The notes: generated by a model from the letters alone, not told the origin. 64,000 bases of DNA from VRUE01 sp963812335 (GCA_963812335.1 CAWEUU010000005.1:248001-312000), one strand, 5' to 3'. Shown: positions 23,972-32,325, numbered from the stretch's first letter. Numbers and translations: made by a program.

Positions 23972-24820
23972 ATGGACACCGAGCTTGATGCCTTTCGCGA
24001 GCAGAGCCTCGCCACCTGGGACGAGATGGCCGCCGGCTGGGAGGCCCGCAACAAGTGGATGAGCGAAGAGGCCGGCGCCGTCAACGATTGGATCCTCGAG
24101 AAGGTCGATCCGCAGTCGCGCGAGACGATCCTCGACATTGCGGCCGGCCCCGGCGATCTCGGCCTGCGGGCGGCCGAGCGGGTCGGCGACGGCGGCCACG
24201 TGCTCTGCACCGATTTCTCGCCGGAGATGGTCGCGGCGGCGCGGCGGATCGGCGACGGGCGGGGGCTGACCAACGTCGAGTACCGGGTGCTCGACGCCGA
24301 GCAGATGGACCTCGACGACGAAAGCGTCGACCGGGCCGTCTGCCGCTGGGGCTACATGCTGATGGCCGACCCTGCCGCGGCACTGAGTGAGACCAAGCGC
24401 GTGCTGCACGCCGGCGGCCCGCTCGCCTTCGCCGTCTGGGCCGCGCCGGAGAAGAACCCCTGGGCGGCCGTGCCGGCCAAAACGCTGGTCGAACGCGGTC
24501 ACATGCCGGCGCCGGAGCCGGGCTCGCCGGGAATCTTCGCGCTCGCCGACCACGACCGCATTCGCTCGCTGGTCAGCGGCGCCGGCTTCGGCGAGCCGGA
24601 GCTGGAGGAGATCCCCTTCCAGTTCGAGTACAAGGACTTCGACGATCTCTGGGACTCGCTGGTCCGGCTCGCCGGCCCGCTTGCATACGCGATCAAGGCG
24701 CTCGACGACGACGAGCGCCAGGCGACGCGTGAGGCGATCGAGGCCAACGTCGCCCCGTTCCGCAACGAGGACGGCTCCTACTCGGCCCCGGCGCTCTGCA
24801 TCGGCGGGCTGGCGAGCTGA
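23972..24820 (+). CDS. Class I SAM-dependent methyltransferase
   Basis: A 282-aa Rossmann-fold methyltransferase of the UbiE/type 11 kind. Motif I is ILDIAAGPGDLGL, with post-I acidic residue in LCTDFSPEMV and motif II around VDRAVCRWGYML. The substrate is not predictable. ATG 23972 is chosen because GGAGGT (23961-23966) lies 5 nt upstream; ATG 23957 is an alternative. The stop is 22 bp from the stop of the convergent antiporter gene. Confidence 0.88.
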   Translation: MDTELDAFREQSLATWDEMAAGWEARNKWMSEEAGAVNDWILEKVDPQSRETILDIAAGPGDLGLRAAERVGDGGHVLCTDFSPEMVAAARRIGDGRGLTNVEYRVLDAEQMDLDDESVDRAVCRWGYMLMADPAAALSETKRVLHAGGPLAFAVWAAPEKNPWAAVPAKTLVERGHMPAPEPGSPGIFALADHDRIRSLVSGAGFGEPELEEIPFQFEYKDFDDLWDSLVRLAGPLAYAIKALDDDERQATREAIEANVAPFRNEDGSYSAPALCIGGLAS

Positions 24821-24842
24821 GCGGCGGCTCGGCCCGCGGCGC

Positions 24843-26108
24843 TCAGAGCCGTTCGCCGAGCGAGCCGCGGACCGGCATCTCCGCCGTCGCCTGCATCTCC
24901 GCGGCGTCCTCGCCGCTGGCCGCGATTCGCCTGCCGTAGGCGCGGGTCAGCGGCCGCGCGCTGATTCCGTGGGCGACGACGCTGGCGAGCACGGTCACGG
25001 TCATCGCCGCGAACAGGGTTGAGATCCCCGGCAGGTCGGGCTCCTCCTCGATCACGACCAGGGCGAGGATGATCGAGGCGAGGCCGCGCGGGCCGAACCA
25101 GGCGATGAATCCGACCGAGATCGGTTGCAGGCCGGAGCGGGCGAGCGCCAGCGCGACGGGGAGCATGCGGATCACGGTGAGGCTGAGCGCGCCGTAGAGC
25201 ACGACCTCCCAGCCGGCGGCGTCGAGGAAGCCGATCGCGCTGATCCCGAAGAGGAAGAAGACGGCGAGGTTGAGCAGCTGACCCTCGTCCTCGGTGAAGT
25301 CGAGGATCGAGGCGCAGTGGGATTTGGCGACGCGGCCGGCGGCGAGCCCGGCGCTGAACGCGGCGATGAAGCCGTTGCCGCCGAGCTCGCCGGCCAGCGC
25401 CCAGGCGCCGAGCGCGAGCCCGAGCATCGCCAGCTGAGCGAATGCAGGGGTGATCCAGCGGCGCGCCTCGGCGCGGTCGACGAGCAGGCCGCCGCCGAGC
25501 CCGGCGCCGATCCCGACCAGCGCCCCGAAGCCGATCTGTTCGGCGGCGAACCCGAGCCAGTCGCCGGCGTTGACACCGGTCTCGCTCAGGGCAAGGCCGG
25601 TGAAGAGGAAGAGGAAGGGGATCGAGAGCCCGTCGTTGAGCCCGCTCTCGACGTTGACCGCCTGGCGGATCCGCTTCGGCACCGCCTCGCTGGAGACCAC
25701 GGCCTGGCCGAGCGCCGCGTCGGTCGGCGCGAGCACCGCGGCGATCATCGCCGCCTCCCAGAAGTCGATCTCGGTCAGCAGCAGCGCACCGGCCGCGGTG
25801 CCCAGCGCGATCGTCAGCGGCATGCCGATCCCGAGCAGCCGGGCCGGCAGCGTTGCCCGGCTCCTGCGCAGCGCGGTCACGTCGATCCGCGAGGCGTCGG
25901 CAAAGAGGACGACGACCAGCGCGGCCTCGGCGAGCAGCAGCCCGGTCTCGCTGGTCAGCTCGAGCGAGATCAGGTCGAGGCAGTCGGGGCCGAGCACGAT
26001 GCCGGCGGCGACGAAGGCCATCGGCGCGCTCACCCAGAGCCGTTCGAGCCGCCTCGAGACGAGGCTGTAGCCGAACAGGACCGCGGCGAAGATGCCGATC
26101 TCGCTCAT
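24843..26108 (-). CDS. Cation:proton antiporter (CPA1/NhaP-like)
   Basis: A 421-aa polytopic protein with about 11-12 hydrophobic segments, starting MSEIGIFAAVLFGYSLVSRRLERLW. The motifs ALVVVLFADASRID and LAPTDAALGQAVV (Thr-Asp) with ESGLNDGLSIPFL (Asn-Asp) mark the ion-binding core of CPA1 sodium/proton exchangers. It lies 9 bp downstream of arsC in the same direction and may be carried in the ars operon, though a role in arsenic export is not implied by family. Confidence 0.85.
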   Translation of the reverse strand: MSEIGIFAAVLFGYSLVSRRLERLWVSAPMAFVAAGIVLGPDCLDLISLELTSETGLLLAEAALVVVLFADASRIDVTALRRSRATLPARLLGIGMPLTIALGTAAGALLLTEIDFWEAAMIAAVLAPTDAALGQAVVSSEAVPKRIRQAVNVESGLNDGLSIPFLFLFTGLALSETGVNAGDWLGFAAEQIGFGALVGIGAGLGGGLLVDRAEARRWITPAFAQLAMLGLALGAWALAGELGGNGFIAAFSAGLAAGRVAKSHCASILDFTEDEGQLLNLAVFFLFGISAIGFLDAAGWEVVLYGALSLTVIRMLPVALALARSGLQPISVGFIAWFGPRGLASIILALVVIEEEPDLPGISTLFAAMTVTVLASVVAHGISARPLTRAYGRRIAASGEDAAEMQATAEMPVRGSLGERL

Positions 26109-26117
26109 GGGGCGAGG

Positions 26118-26507
26118 TCAGCCTAGCTCGGTGAGCAGCGCCTCCACGCGGGCCTCGATCTGCTCGCGGGTCGCGCGAACCTCCTCGAGCGGGCGGCCCT
26201 TCGGATCGGGCAGGTCCCAGTCGACGTAGCGCTTGCCGGGGATGTAGGGGCACTCGTCGCCGCAGCCCATCGTCACGACGACGTCGGCCCACTCGGCGTC
26301 CTCGCGGCTGAGCTCGTGGGGGACGCGGTCGGAGAGGTCGATGCCGAGCTCGGCCATCGCCTCGACCACCTCGGGGTGGACCCGCTCGCCCGGCGTCGTG
26401 CCCGCCGAGCGCGCCTCGTGCCGTCCCTCGGCGGCGCGTTCGAACAGGGCCTGGCTCATCTGCGAGCGGCCGGCGTTGTGCAGGCAGACGAAGAGCGCCC
26501 GGGCCAT
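26118..26507 (-). CDS. arsC: Arsenate reductase, low-molecular-weight phosphatase type
   Basis: A 129-aa reductase turning arsenate into arsenite. The P-loop is VCLHNAGRSQMSQAL (C-x5-R with Cys8 as nucleophile), with distal features VVTMGCGDECPYIPG and the DWDLPDP acid motif. It fits thioredoxin/mycothiol-linked ArsC proteins. It overlaps the upstream aquaporin gene by one base, in the order arsR-aquaporin-arsC. Confidence 0.92.
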   Translation of the reverse strand: MARALFVCLHNAGRSQMSQALFERAAEGRHEARSAGTTPGERVHPEVVEAMAELGIDLSDRVPHELSREDAEWADVVVTMGCGDECPYIPGKRYVDWDLPDPKGRPLEEVRATREQIEARVEALLTELG

Positions 26508-27250
26508 CAGGGCCGGCCCTCGGACGAGGCCGCCTGGCCGGCGCGTTCGCCCTTTGTCGTCTCAGTCCCGGCAAAAGGCGAACGCGGGGCGCCGCGGACG
26601 AGCTGGTAGGCGAGGGCGCCGATCGCGGCGCCGACGACCGGGGCGGCGATGTAGATCCAGATCTCGTGCAGTTCGCCGGAGACCAGGCCGGGGCCGAGCG
26701 AGCGCGCCGGGTTCATCGAGGCGCCGGTCACCGGGCCGCCGAAGAGGGCGTCGAGGCCGACCGTGCCGCCGATTGCGATCGCCGCGCCGGCGCCGACGGC
26801 GCGCGTGTCGGTCGCCACGGCCATGATCACGAACATCAGGAAGGCGGTGAGGACGAGCTCGTAGACGAAGGCGCTGCCGGCGCCGACGCTGGGCACCGTC
26901 GCGCCGAGCGAGGCCGGCTCGCTGGGCCAGACCGCGAGCAGCAGCGCCGCCGCGGCAAGCGCGCCGAGCAGCTGCGCGCCGATGTAGGCGAGCGCCTCGC
27001 GGCGGGGGAAGTGGCGGGTGAGGGCGAAGGCGAGGGTCACCGCGGGATTGAGGTGGGCGCCGGAGAGGTGGCCGGTGGCGTAGACCATCGCCATGATCAC
27101 GAGGCCGAAAACGAGCGCAATCCCGACCACGCCGAGCGCCCCGTCATTCACGGTGTCGGTGACGATCGCGCCGCAGCCGGCGAAGACGAGCGCGAACGCC
27201 CCGATCCCCTCGGCGGTGGAGCGGCGCAGCAGGTCGGGACGCCCGGTCAC
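26507..27250 (-). CDS. MIP-family channel (AqpS-like, arsenic operon)
   Basis: A 247-aa aquaglyceroporin with six membrane segments and both NPA boxes: SGAHLNPAVTLAFALT and GASMNPARSLGPGLV. In the Sinorhizobium ars operon an aquaporin (AqpS) takes the place of an arsenite pump and lets ArsC-made arsenite flow out; the arrangement here suggests the same. No ArsB, Acr3 or ArsA is present. It overlaps arsR by 4 bp. Near the 3' end the coding sequence contains a 15-bp-arm hairpin (26542-26586) that encodes the polar tail. Confidence 0.9.
   Translation of the reverse strand: MTGRPDLLRRSTAEGIGAFALVFAGCGAIVTDTVNDGALGVVGIALVFGLVIMAMVYATGHLSGAHLNPAVTLAFALTRHFPRREALAYIGAQLLGALAAAALLLAVWPSEPASLGATVPSVGAGSAFVYELVLTAFLMFVIMAVATDTRAVGAGAAIAIGGTVGLDALFGGPVTGASMNPARSLGPGLVSGELHEIWIYIAAPVVGAAIGALAYQLVRGAPRSPFAGTETTKGERAGQAASSEGRP
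26542..26586. repeat. Hairpin in the 3' end of the aquaporin gene
   Basis: Arms 26542-26556 and 26572-26586 pair at 14 of 15 positions, with a 15-nt loop. The arm word TTCGCCTTTTG also forms the arm of the hairpin at 29035-29077. Confidence 0.6.
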
Positions 27251-27597
27251 GCCGCGGGAGTGGAGGTCGAGAACACCTCGCGCACTGAATCGAGCGCGCC
27301 TGGAATGAGGCTGAAGTAGCTGTAGGTGCCGCGGGTCTCGCGCTCGGCGATGCCGGCATTGACCAGCAGCTTCAGGTGATGGCTCACCGTCCCCTGCGAG
27401 AGTCCCAGCAGCGGCTGCACCTCGCAGACGCAGACCGGCTCGCCGCCCGCACGTAGCAGCAGGTTGACGATCCGCAGCCGGTGGCGGTCGGCAAGCGCCT
27501 TGATCACCGTCTCCAGCTCCGCCGCCCGCTCGTCAGACAGCGAGGACCCCGCCAGCGGCGTACAGCACTCGATCACGGGCAGCTCGGCGGTCGGCAT
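27247..27597 (-). CDS. arsR: ArsR-family metalloregulator of the ars operon
   Basis: A 116-aa winged-helix repressor that leaves DNA on binding arsenite. The recognition helix region is LLGLSQGTVSHHLKLLVNAG; Cys in PVCVCEVQ (ELCVCDL-type metal site) and the N-terminal VIECCTP supply thiols. The operator palindrome and a -10 box lie just upstream (27605-27636). First gene of arsR-aquaporin-arsC(-antiporter), with 4-bp overlap to the next. Confidence 0.93.
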   Translation of the reverse strand: MPTAELPVIECCTPLAGSSLSDERAAELETVIKALADRHRLRIVNLLLRAGGEPVCVCEVQPLLGLSQGTVSHHLKLLVNAGIAERETRGTYSYFSLIPGALDSVREVFSTSTPAA

Positions 27598-27636
27598 CGG
27601 GACTAGGCTACCAATTCATTGACAAACTTCAATGAA
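27598..27636 (-). promoter_or_regulatory. ars promoter with ArsR operator
   Basis: TTCATTGA (27615-27622) and TCAATGAA (27629-27636) form an 8-bp-arm palindrome around 6 bp, a typical ArsR site. On the minus strand TAGCCT (27605-27610) stands 7 nt before the arsR ATG, so the mRNA is probably leaderless. TTGAAG (27627-27632) is a fitting -35. Confidence 0.7.
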
Positions 27637-27676
27637 ATTCACCACGGCGACGGCAGGTATTGCGAAGATAGGCCCT

Positions 27677-28000
27677 ATGGCTGCTTCTAACCCGGCTCCT
27701 AACGGTCATCGGACGGCCGAGCTACGCAGCATCGCGTTGCATCGTCTTGTTGTCGAGCGCTTGGATCTCGATGCCGTGGGAAGGGCTTGCGAGCGAGTCG
27801 AAGGGTGGCTCGCTGCCGACGGTCCGGTGGATCATCGCTGGGCGGCGCAATGGAGTGATCTATTGCGCCTGCCGCTCTCAGAGCTGAAGGCTCGTCTGGT
27901 CGAAGACAGCGAGTCGATGCGAGATCTCAGGCAGAGCACTCCATTCGCGGGCGTTGTCCCAGAAGACGAGCGCCGCCAAATTCTCGAAGAAGTCCGCTGA
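27677..28000 (+). CDS. Putative antitoxin-like protein, partner of a DUF6036-type nucleotidyltransferase
   Basis: A 107-aa soluble protein (from ATG 27677; the frame is open from 27632) without a named domain that I can assign firmly. The pattern HRLVVERLDLDAVGRA.ERVEGWLA followed by W..LL..PL..L...L.EDSE..RDLRQ.TPFAGV resembles small actinobacterial proteins encoded just before DUF6036 nucleotidyltransferases. Here the following gene is only a fragment of such a protein. Function is inferred from this context and is uncertain. Confidence 0.5.
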   Translation: MAASNPAPNGHRTAELRSIALHRLVVERLDLDAVGRACERVEGWLAADGPVDHRWAAQWSDLLRLPLSELKARLVEDSESMRDLRQSTPFAGVVPEDERRQILEEVR

Positions 28001-28001
28001 A

Positions 28002-28121
28002 GTGCGCCGTCAAGACTTGGAGCACATCATCCGGGCTGCGGCCGATATCACCGGCGATCAGGAGATTGTCGTTATGAGGCGAACCCTCGACGGCCTGGCT
28101 CGGCGGAGTTCAGAGAAATAG
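28002..28121 (+). pseudogene. Truncated DUF6036-like nucleotidyltransferase relic
   Basis: GTG 28002 opens a 39-codon frame VRRQDLEHIIRAAADITGDQEIVV, which matches the N-terminus of DUF6036 nucleotidyltransferases (MRR..LEH.LRAA..I.g...vvVIGSQ). The GSQ nucleotidyltransferase motif and everything after it are missing; the last 15 codons may be a C-terminal scrap joined by deletion. It follows the antitoxin-like gene by 1 bp. Confidence 0.5.
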
Positions 28122-28144
28122 CGCCGAATCTCTATATTTGACTT

Positions 28145-28205
28145 GAGCGATGGGGCTCGCTCCTCGATAACCGCGGTTGAGTCCGCTGACGGTCCCTGTT
28201 ACGTC
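28145..28205 (+). ncRNA. Fluoride riboswitch (crcB RNA motif)
   Basis: GAGCGA (28145-28150) pairs with TCGCTC (28157-28162). The loop GGGGC (28152-28156) can form the pseudoknot with GTCCC (28192-28196), including one G-U. A second stem GCGG/CCGC (28173-28176 / 28183-28186) is followed by CTGACG, close to the conserved CUGAUG. This is the fluoride aptamer layout. It lies 26 nt before the crcB ATG. A -10-like TATATT at 28133-28138 with TTCAGA at 28109-28114 could start the transcript at the aptamer. Confidence 0.82.
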
Positions 28206-28230
28206 CTTCGACGACGATAGGAGACCCGTG

Positions 28231-28671
28231 ATGCGAAGCACCCGATTCGACCTGCGGCGCCTTGCGGCGATCTATGTCGGCGGCACGCTGGGGGCACTGG
28301 CGCGAGTCGGGCTGGCGGAGGCGGTGCCGCACGGAGCGGGGGAGTGGCCGTGGGCGACCTTCGCCGTCAACATGGCCGGGGCGCTGCTGCTCGGCTACTT
28401 CTTCGCCCGCCTGCGCGACCACCCCGAGGACAGCCTCACCCACCCCTTCCTCACCACCGGGATCTGCGGCACGCTGACCACCTTCTCGACCCTGCAGCTG
28501 GAGCTGTTCGAGCTGGTCGACGGCGGCTACCTCGGACTCGCCGCCGCATACGTCGCCGCCACGCTCGCCGCCGGCTACGCCTTCGTCCGCCTCGGCATCG
28601 CGCTCGAGCAGCGGATACCTGGCGCGCCTGTCAGGGATATCCCGGCAGACGCGCCCCGGAGGCCGAGTTGA
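28231..28671 (+). CDS. crcB: Fluoride channel FluC/CrcB, first subunit
   Basis: A 146-aa four-helix membrane protein of the Fluc fluoride-exporting channel family. Hallmarks are YVGGTLGALARVGL, FAVNMAGALLLGYF and the central GICGTLTTFSTLQLEL block, whose Phe and Thr residues line the pore. GGAG about 8 nt before the ATG at 28231 fixes the start. It follows a fluoride riboswitch and overlaps the second crcB gene in TTGA, so the two subunits probably form a heterodimer. Confidence 0.93.
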   Translation: MRSTRFDLRRLAAIYVGGTLGALARVGLAEAVPHGAGEWPWATFAVNMAGALLLGYFFARLRDHPEDSLTHPFLTTGICGTLTTFSTLQLELFELVDGGYLGLAAAYVAATLAAGYAFVRLGIALEQRIPGAPVRDIPADAPRRPS

Positions 28672-29033
28672 GCGCCGCGGGCTGGGTCGCGGTCGGGTTG
28701 CTGGGCGGGACCGCCGCCGCGGCGCGCTTCCTGATCGACGCCGCGCTGACGGCGCGCAGCGAGCACCCCTTCCCGCTCGGCATCCTCGCGATCAACATCG
28801 GCGGCGCGCTCGCCCTCGGCCTGGTCGCCGGGGCGGCGCTGGAAGGACAGGCGCTGATCATCGTCGCCGGCGGCGGGATCGGCTCGTTCACCACCTTCTC
28901 GACCTGGATCCTCGACTCGCACCGGCTAGCCGAGGCCGGCCACACCCACCTCGTCTGGCTCAACATCGGCCTCTCGCTCGTCGCCGGCTTCGCCGCGGTC
29001 GCGCTCGGCAGCTGGCTCGGCGGCGCGATCTAG
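28668..29033 (+). CDS. crcB: Fluoride channel FluC/CrcB, second subunit
   Basis: A 121-aa FluC homologue starting at TTG 28668, inside the stop of the first crcB and behind GGAGG (28658-28662). It has GGTAAAARFLID, AINIGGALALGL and GSFTTFSTWILDSHRL. Paired fluc genes make dual-topology-derived heterodimeric channels. The long open frame upstream (from 28344) is the antisense-free shadow of the first gene and not coding. A hairpin terminator follows directly. Confidence 0.92.
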   Translation: MSAAGWVAVGLLGGTAAAARFLIDAALTARSEHPFPLGILAINIGGALALGLVAGAALEGQALIIVAGGGIGSFTTFSTWILDSHRLAEAGHTHLVWLNIGLSLVAGFAAVALGSWLGGAI

Positions 29034-29034
29034 C

Positions 29035-29077
29035 GAGCTCGCCTTTTGTCGGCGACGGGGCGACAAAAGGCGAACTC
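29035..29077. terminator. Hairpin terminator after the crcB pair
   Basis: Arms 29035-29051 and 29061-29077 pair at 16 of 17 positions, with a 9-nt loop. No U-tract follows. Confidence 0.65.
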
Positions 29078-29109
29078 ACGCCGTGCGACGAACCGTCCGC
29101 GGTCGTCTT

Positions 29110-29124
29110 TACCGTGATCTCACG
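29110..29124 (+). promoter_or_regulatory. -10 box for the leaderless YhaM-like mRNA
   Basis: TACCGT (29110-29115) lies 9 nt before the ATG at 29125; no Shine-Dalgarno is present. Confidence 0.45.
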
Positions 29125-30183
29125 ATGACTCAGCAGGCGCTGATCGACAGTTCCGGGCCGCCGGCCGAGCCCGCTTCGGACTCGGCCCCGGCCGCTCCGC
29201 CCGCCCCCGCCGGGTCCGCTCGCGTGCCGCTCGGCGAGCTCGAGGACGGGCAGCGGGTCAAGGGCGCCTACGCCGTGCGCGAGCGCGAGCTGCGGCGCAA
29301 GCGCAACGGCGAGCCGTGGCTGCGGCTGCTGCTGGGTGACGCCAGCGGCGGCGCCGAGGCGGTCGCCTGGGAGGACGCCGAGGCGCTCTACGCGATCGCC
29401 GCGCCGGGCGCCGTGGTGCTGCTCGCCGGGGTCTTCGAGATCAGTGAGCGCTGGGGCCCGAAGATCAAGCTCTCTGAGCTCACCGAGGCCGAGCCGGGCT
29501 CCTACGAGGAGGCCGAGCTCGCCGCCGAGTCCGAGGTCTCCTTCGAGGACCTCGAGGCGAGGCTGCGCCAGCTGCTGGAGACCGTGCAGGAGCCGCAGCT
29601 GGGCGAGCTGCTCGGGCGCTTCTTCGGCGAGCGCTCGGAGTTCTGGGCGCGCTTCCGCGACGCCCCGGCGGCCAAGCGCTACCACCAGGCCTACCGCCAC
29701 GGCCTGCTCGAGCACACCGTCTCGGTCGCGCAGGCGGTCAGCGCCGCGGCCAACTTCTTCCCCGGCATCGACCGCGAGGTCGCGGTCGCCGGCGCGCTGC
29801 TGCACGACATCGGCAAGACGATCGCCTACAACGAGGACCCGCTGGCAATCGACCTCACCGACGCCGGCCGCCTGCAGGGTGAGATCCCGCTCGGCTACTA
29901 CACGGTGCGCCGCGAGATCGAGGAGATCGCCGACTTCGATCCCGGCCTCGAGCAGGCGGTGCTGCACATCATCCTCAGCCACCACGGTTCGCTCGAGCAC
30001 GGCTCGCCCGTCGTGCCGGCCACCCGCGAGGCGGTCCTCGTCCACATGATCGACAACCTCGGCGGCCGGCTCGGCAGCTTCGACCGGCTCGAGCGCGAGC
30101 TGCCGGCGGGCGAGTCCTGGTCCGGGTTCGACCGCGCCCTCTCGGGCTCCGCCTACTTCGGCGGCAGCCGCGAAGCGGCCTGA
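29125..30183 (+). CDS. HD-domain 3'-5' exoribonuclease, YhaM-like
   Basis: A 352-aa protein with an N-terminal Pro/Ala-rich leader, an OB-fold nucleic-acid-binding domain (about 35-110, DGQRVKGAYAVRERELRRK) and a C-terminal HD phosphohydrolase domain. The metal ligands are in YRHGLLEHTVSVA, ALLHDIGKT and LSHHGSLEHGSP. YhaM of Bacillus degrades RNA and single-stranded DNA 3'-5'. Length and domain order agree with that family. The first 14 codons of the longest frame are left out because the TACCGT box points to ATG 29125. Confidence 0.88.
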   Translation: MTQQALIDSSGPPAEPASDSAPAAPPAPAGSARVPLGELEDGQRVKGAYAVRERELRRKRNGEPWLRLLLGDASGGAEAVAWEDAEALYAIAAPGAVVLLAGVFEISERWGPKIKLSELTEAEPGSYEEAELAAESEVSFEDLEARLRQLLETVQEPQLGELLGRFFGERSEFWARFRDAPAAKRYHQAYRHGLLEHTVSVAQAVSAAANFFPGIDREVAVAGALLHDIGKTIAYNEDPLAIDLTDAGRLQGEIPLGYYTVRREIEEIADFDPGLEQAVLHIILSHHGSLEHGSPVVPATREAVLVHMIDNLGGRLGSFDRLERELPAGESWSGFDRALSGSAYFGGSREAA

Positions 30184-30252
30184 GCGTCCAGCCGCACCGC
30201 AAAATGCGGGAATAGAGCGGTATCCGGGCGGGGTCCGCCACGCCGCCCTCAC

Positions 30253-30264
30253 TATTCTGGACTC
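30253..30264 (+). promoter_or_regulatory. -10 box for the leaderless pafBC mRNA
   Basis: TATTCT (30253-30258) lies 6 nt before the GTG at 30265. No ribosome-binding site is visible. Confidence 0.5.
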
Positions 30265-32325
30265 GTGGCAAAGGACACCGAGAAGCTGATCCGCCAGCTC
30301 TCGCTGATCTCGTTCCTGATGGCGCAGGGCAGGCCGGTCTCGGCGCTGGAGATCAAGCGCGAGGTCGAGGGCTACAGCGATATGAACGACGACGCCTTCG
30401 CGCGCCGCTTCTACGCCGACCGGGCCGAGCTCGAAAGCCTCGGCATCCAGCTCGGGGTGGAGAAACCGGGCGAGGGCTTCTTCGAGGCCGAGCTCTACTC
30501 GCTGCCGCCGGAGAACTTCTACCTCGACGCGATCGAGTTCGAGGACGAAGAGCTGGCGGCGCTGAGCACGGCGCTCTCGCTGCTCACCGACGGCGGCTTC
30601 GCCTACGCCGAGCCGCTGCGGCTCGCCCTGCAGCAGGTCGCCTGGGGGCACCCGAACCCGATCAGCGAGGGCGAACGGGCGCCGGTCGAGATGGCGATGA
30701 CCGCCTCGGCCGGGGGGCGCGACCTCTCGCAGCGCCTCTCCAAGATCGAGACCGCGATCTCGCGCCGCAAGACGATCGAGTTCACCTACTACACGATGGA
30801 GCGCGACGAGACCGAGAAGCGCAAGGTCGACCCCTACCACCTGGTCTTCCGCTCCGGCCAGTTCTACCTGATCGGTCTCTCGCACGAGCGCGAGGCGGTG
30901 CGCGTCTTCCGCCTTTCGCGGATCCAGGGCAAGGTCGGCTACGCCTCGAAGGCCGAGCACGATTTCTCGCCGCCCGAGGACTTCGACCGCCGCGACTACG
31001 GCCAGCGCGCCGACTGGCAGCTGGGCGAGATCCGGAAGACGGCGCGGATCTTCGTCCGCGACCGCATCTCCTGGCTGATCGAGCGCGACTTCGGCGCCTA
31101 CGGCGAGCTGCGCCCGGCGCGCAAGGCCGACGAGGCCCCCGGCAAGGGCTCGGTCTTCGAGACCGACTACGCCTCGCCGCGTGAGCTGATCGCCTGGGTG
31201 CTGCGCTGGCGCCAGAACGCCGAGGTGTTGGAGCCCGAGGAGCTGCGCGAGGAGGCGCGCGAGCGGCTCGACCTGCTGCACGACCGCCACCACGGCGAGT
31301 TCGAAACGGCCGAGGTCGTCGACCGGCCGCTGCGCGAGGCGCCGGCGCGGGCGCGCGGCAACGGCCGCGGCGAGGCGGCGATCCGGCCCGAGCGCTTCGC
31401 CCGCCTGGTCACCCTGGCCGGCCTGCTGATCGACTCGGCGAAGAAGGGCGAGCGGCTGCACGCCTCCGAGCTGCGCACCCGGCTGGAGTTGACCGCCGGG
31501 GAGCTGCAGGAGGACATCGACCTGCTCAACGTCGTCAACTTCGGCGGCGGCACCTACGTCCTCTACGCGGAAGTGATCGGTGACGAGATCGCGGTCGACT
31601 CCGAACCCTACGGCGACAACTTCGCCCGCCCGGCGCGGCTGCTGCCTTTGGAGGCGAAGGCGTTGATCGCGGCGATCGACCTGTTCGGCGACCACCTGCC
31701 CCAGGGCGGCCTGCAGAGCGCCCGCGGGAAGATCGTCGCGGCGCTCGGCCACGACCCCTCCGAGGAGGGGCTGGAGATCGCGGCTGGCAGCGGCGGCGAC
31801 CTCGAGGTGGCGCGGACCGTCAACGAGGCGATCGCCGCCCGCCGCGTGCTCGAGATCCAGTACTACAAGGAGAACGAGGACCAGTTCACCAAGCGGCGGG
31901 TCGAGCCCTACCGGCTCGAGAACGGGCGCGAGGGCTGGTACGTCGAGTGCTACGACCTGACCAAAGAGGGGATCCGCCACTTCAAGCTGGAACGGATCAA
32001 GGAGGCGACCCCGGGCGAGCAGACCTACGAGCCCCGGCAGGAGGTCGAAGAGCTGGCCGGGGTCGAGGGCTGGATGACCGACGGCGAGGTGCCGACCGCG
32101 CAGGTCGCCCGGGTCTGGGTCTCGCCGGAGCGCGCCCGCTGGCTGCGCGAGGAGCGCACCGTGGTCGAGGAGCTGGCCGACGGCGCCGTCGTCGTCGAGC
32201 TGCCCTACGCCGGCACCTCCTGGCTCGTCCGCGAGATCCTGCGCGGGGCCGGCGACCTCGTCGTGCTCGAACCCGATGAGGCCCGCGAGGCGATCGCCGC
32301 GGAGGTCACGGCCAGCGCAGCTTGA
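30265..32325 (+). CDS. Fused PafB-PafC-like WYL-domain transcriptional regulator
   Basis: A 686-aa protein made of two similar halves. Each half has a winged helix (KLIRQLSLISFLMAQG... and RFARLVTLAGLLIDSAKKGERL...) and a WYL domain; the ligand-binding regions are around EFTYYTMERDETEKRKVDPYHLVFRSG and EIQYYKENEDQFTKRRVEPYRL. In mycobacteria PafB and PafC are separate genes whose dimer activates LexA-independent DNA-damage genes; some actinobacteria have them fused, as here. WYL domains bind nucleic acid or nucleotides. The neighbourhood lacks the proteasome (paf) genes, so it stands alone. Confidence 0.9.
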   Translation: MAKDTEKLIRQLSLISFLMAQGRPVSALEIKREVEGYSDMNDDAFARRFYADRAELESLGIQLGVEKPGEGFFEAELYSLPPENFYLDAIEFEDEELAALSTALSLLTDGGFAYAEPLRLALQQVAWGHPNPISEGERAPVEMAMTASAGGRDLSQRLSKIETAISRRKTIEFTYYTMERDETEKRKVDPYHLVFRSGQFYLIGLSHEREAVRVFRLSRIQGKVGYASKAEHDFSPPEDFDRRDYGQRADWQLGEIRKTARIFVRDRISWLIERDFGAYGELRPARKADEAPGKGSVFETDYASPRELIAWVLRWRQNAEVLEPEELREEARERLDLLHDRHHGEFETAEVVDRPLREAPARARGNGRGEAAIRPERFARLVTLAGLLIDSAKKGERLHASELRTRLELTAGELQEDIDLLNVVNFGGGTYVLYAEVIGDEIAVDSEPYGDNFARPARLLPLEAKALIAAIDLFGDHLPQGGLQSARGKIVAALGHDPSEEGLEIAAGSGGDLEVARTVNEAIAARRVLEIQYYKENEDQFTKRRVEPYRLENGREGWYVECYDLTKEGIRHFKLERIKEATPGEQTYEPRQEVEELAGVEGWMTDGEVPTAQVARVWVSPERARWLREERTVVEELADGAVVVELPYAGTSWLVREILRGAGDLVVLEPDEAREAIAAEVTASAA

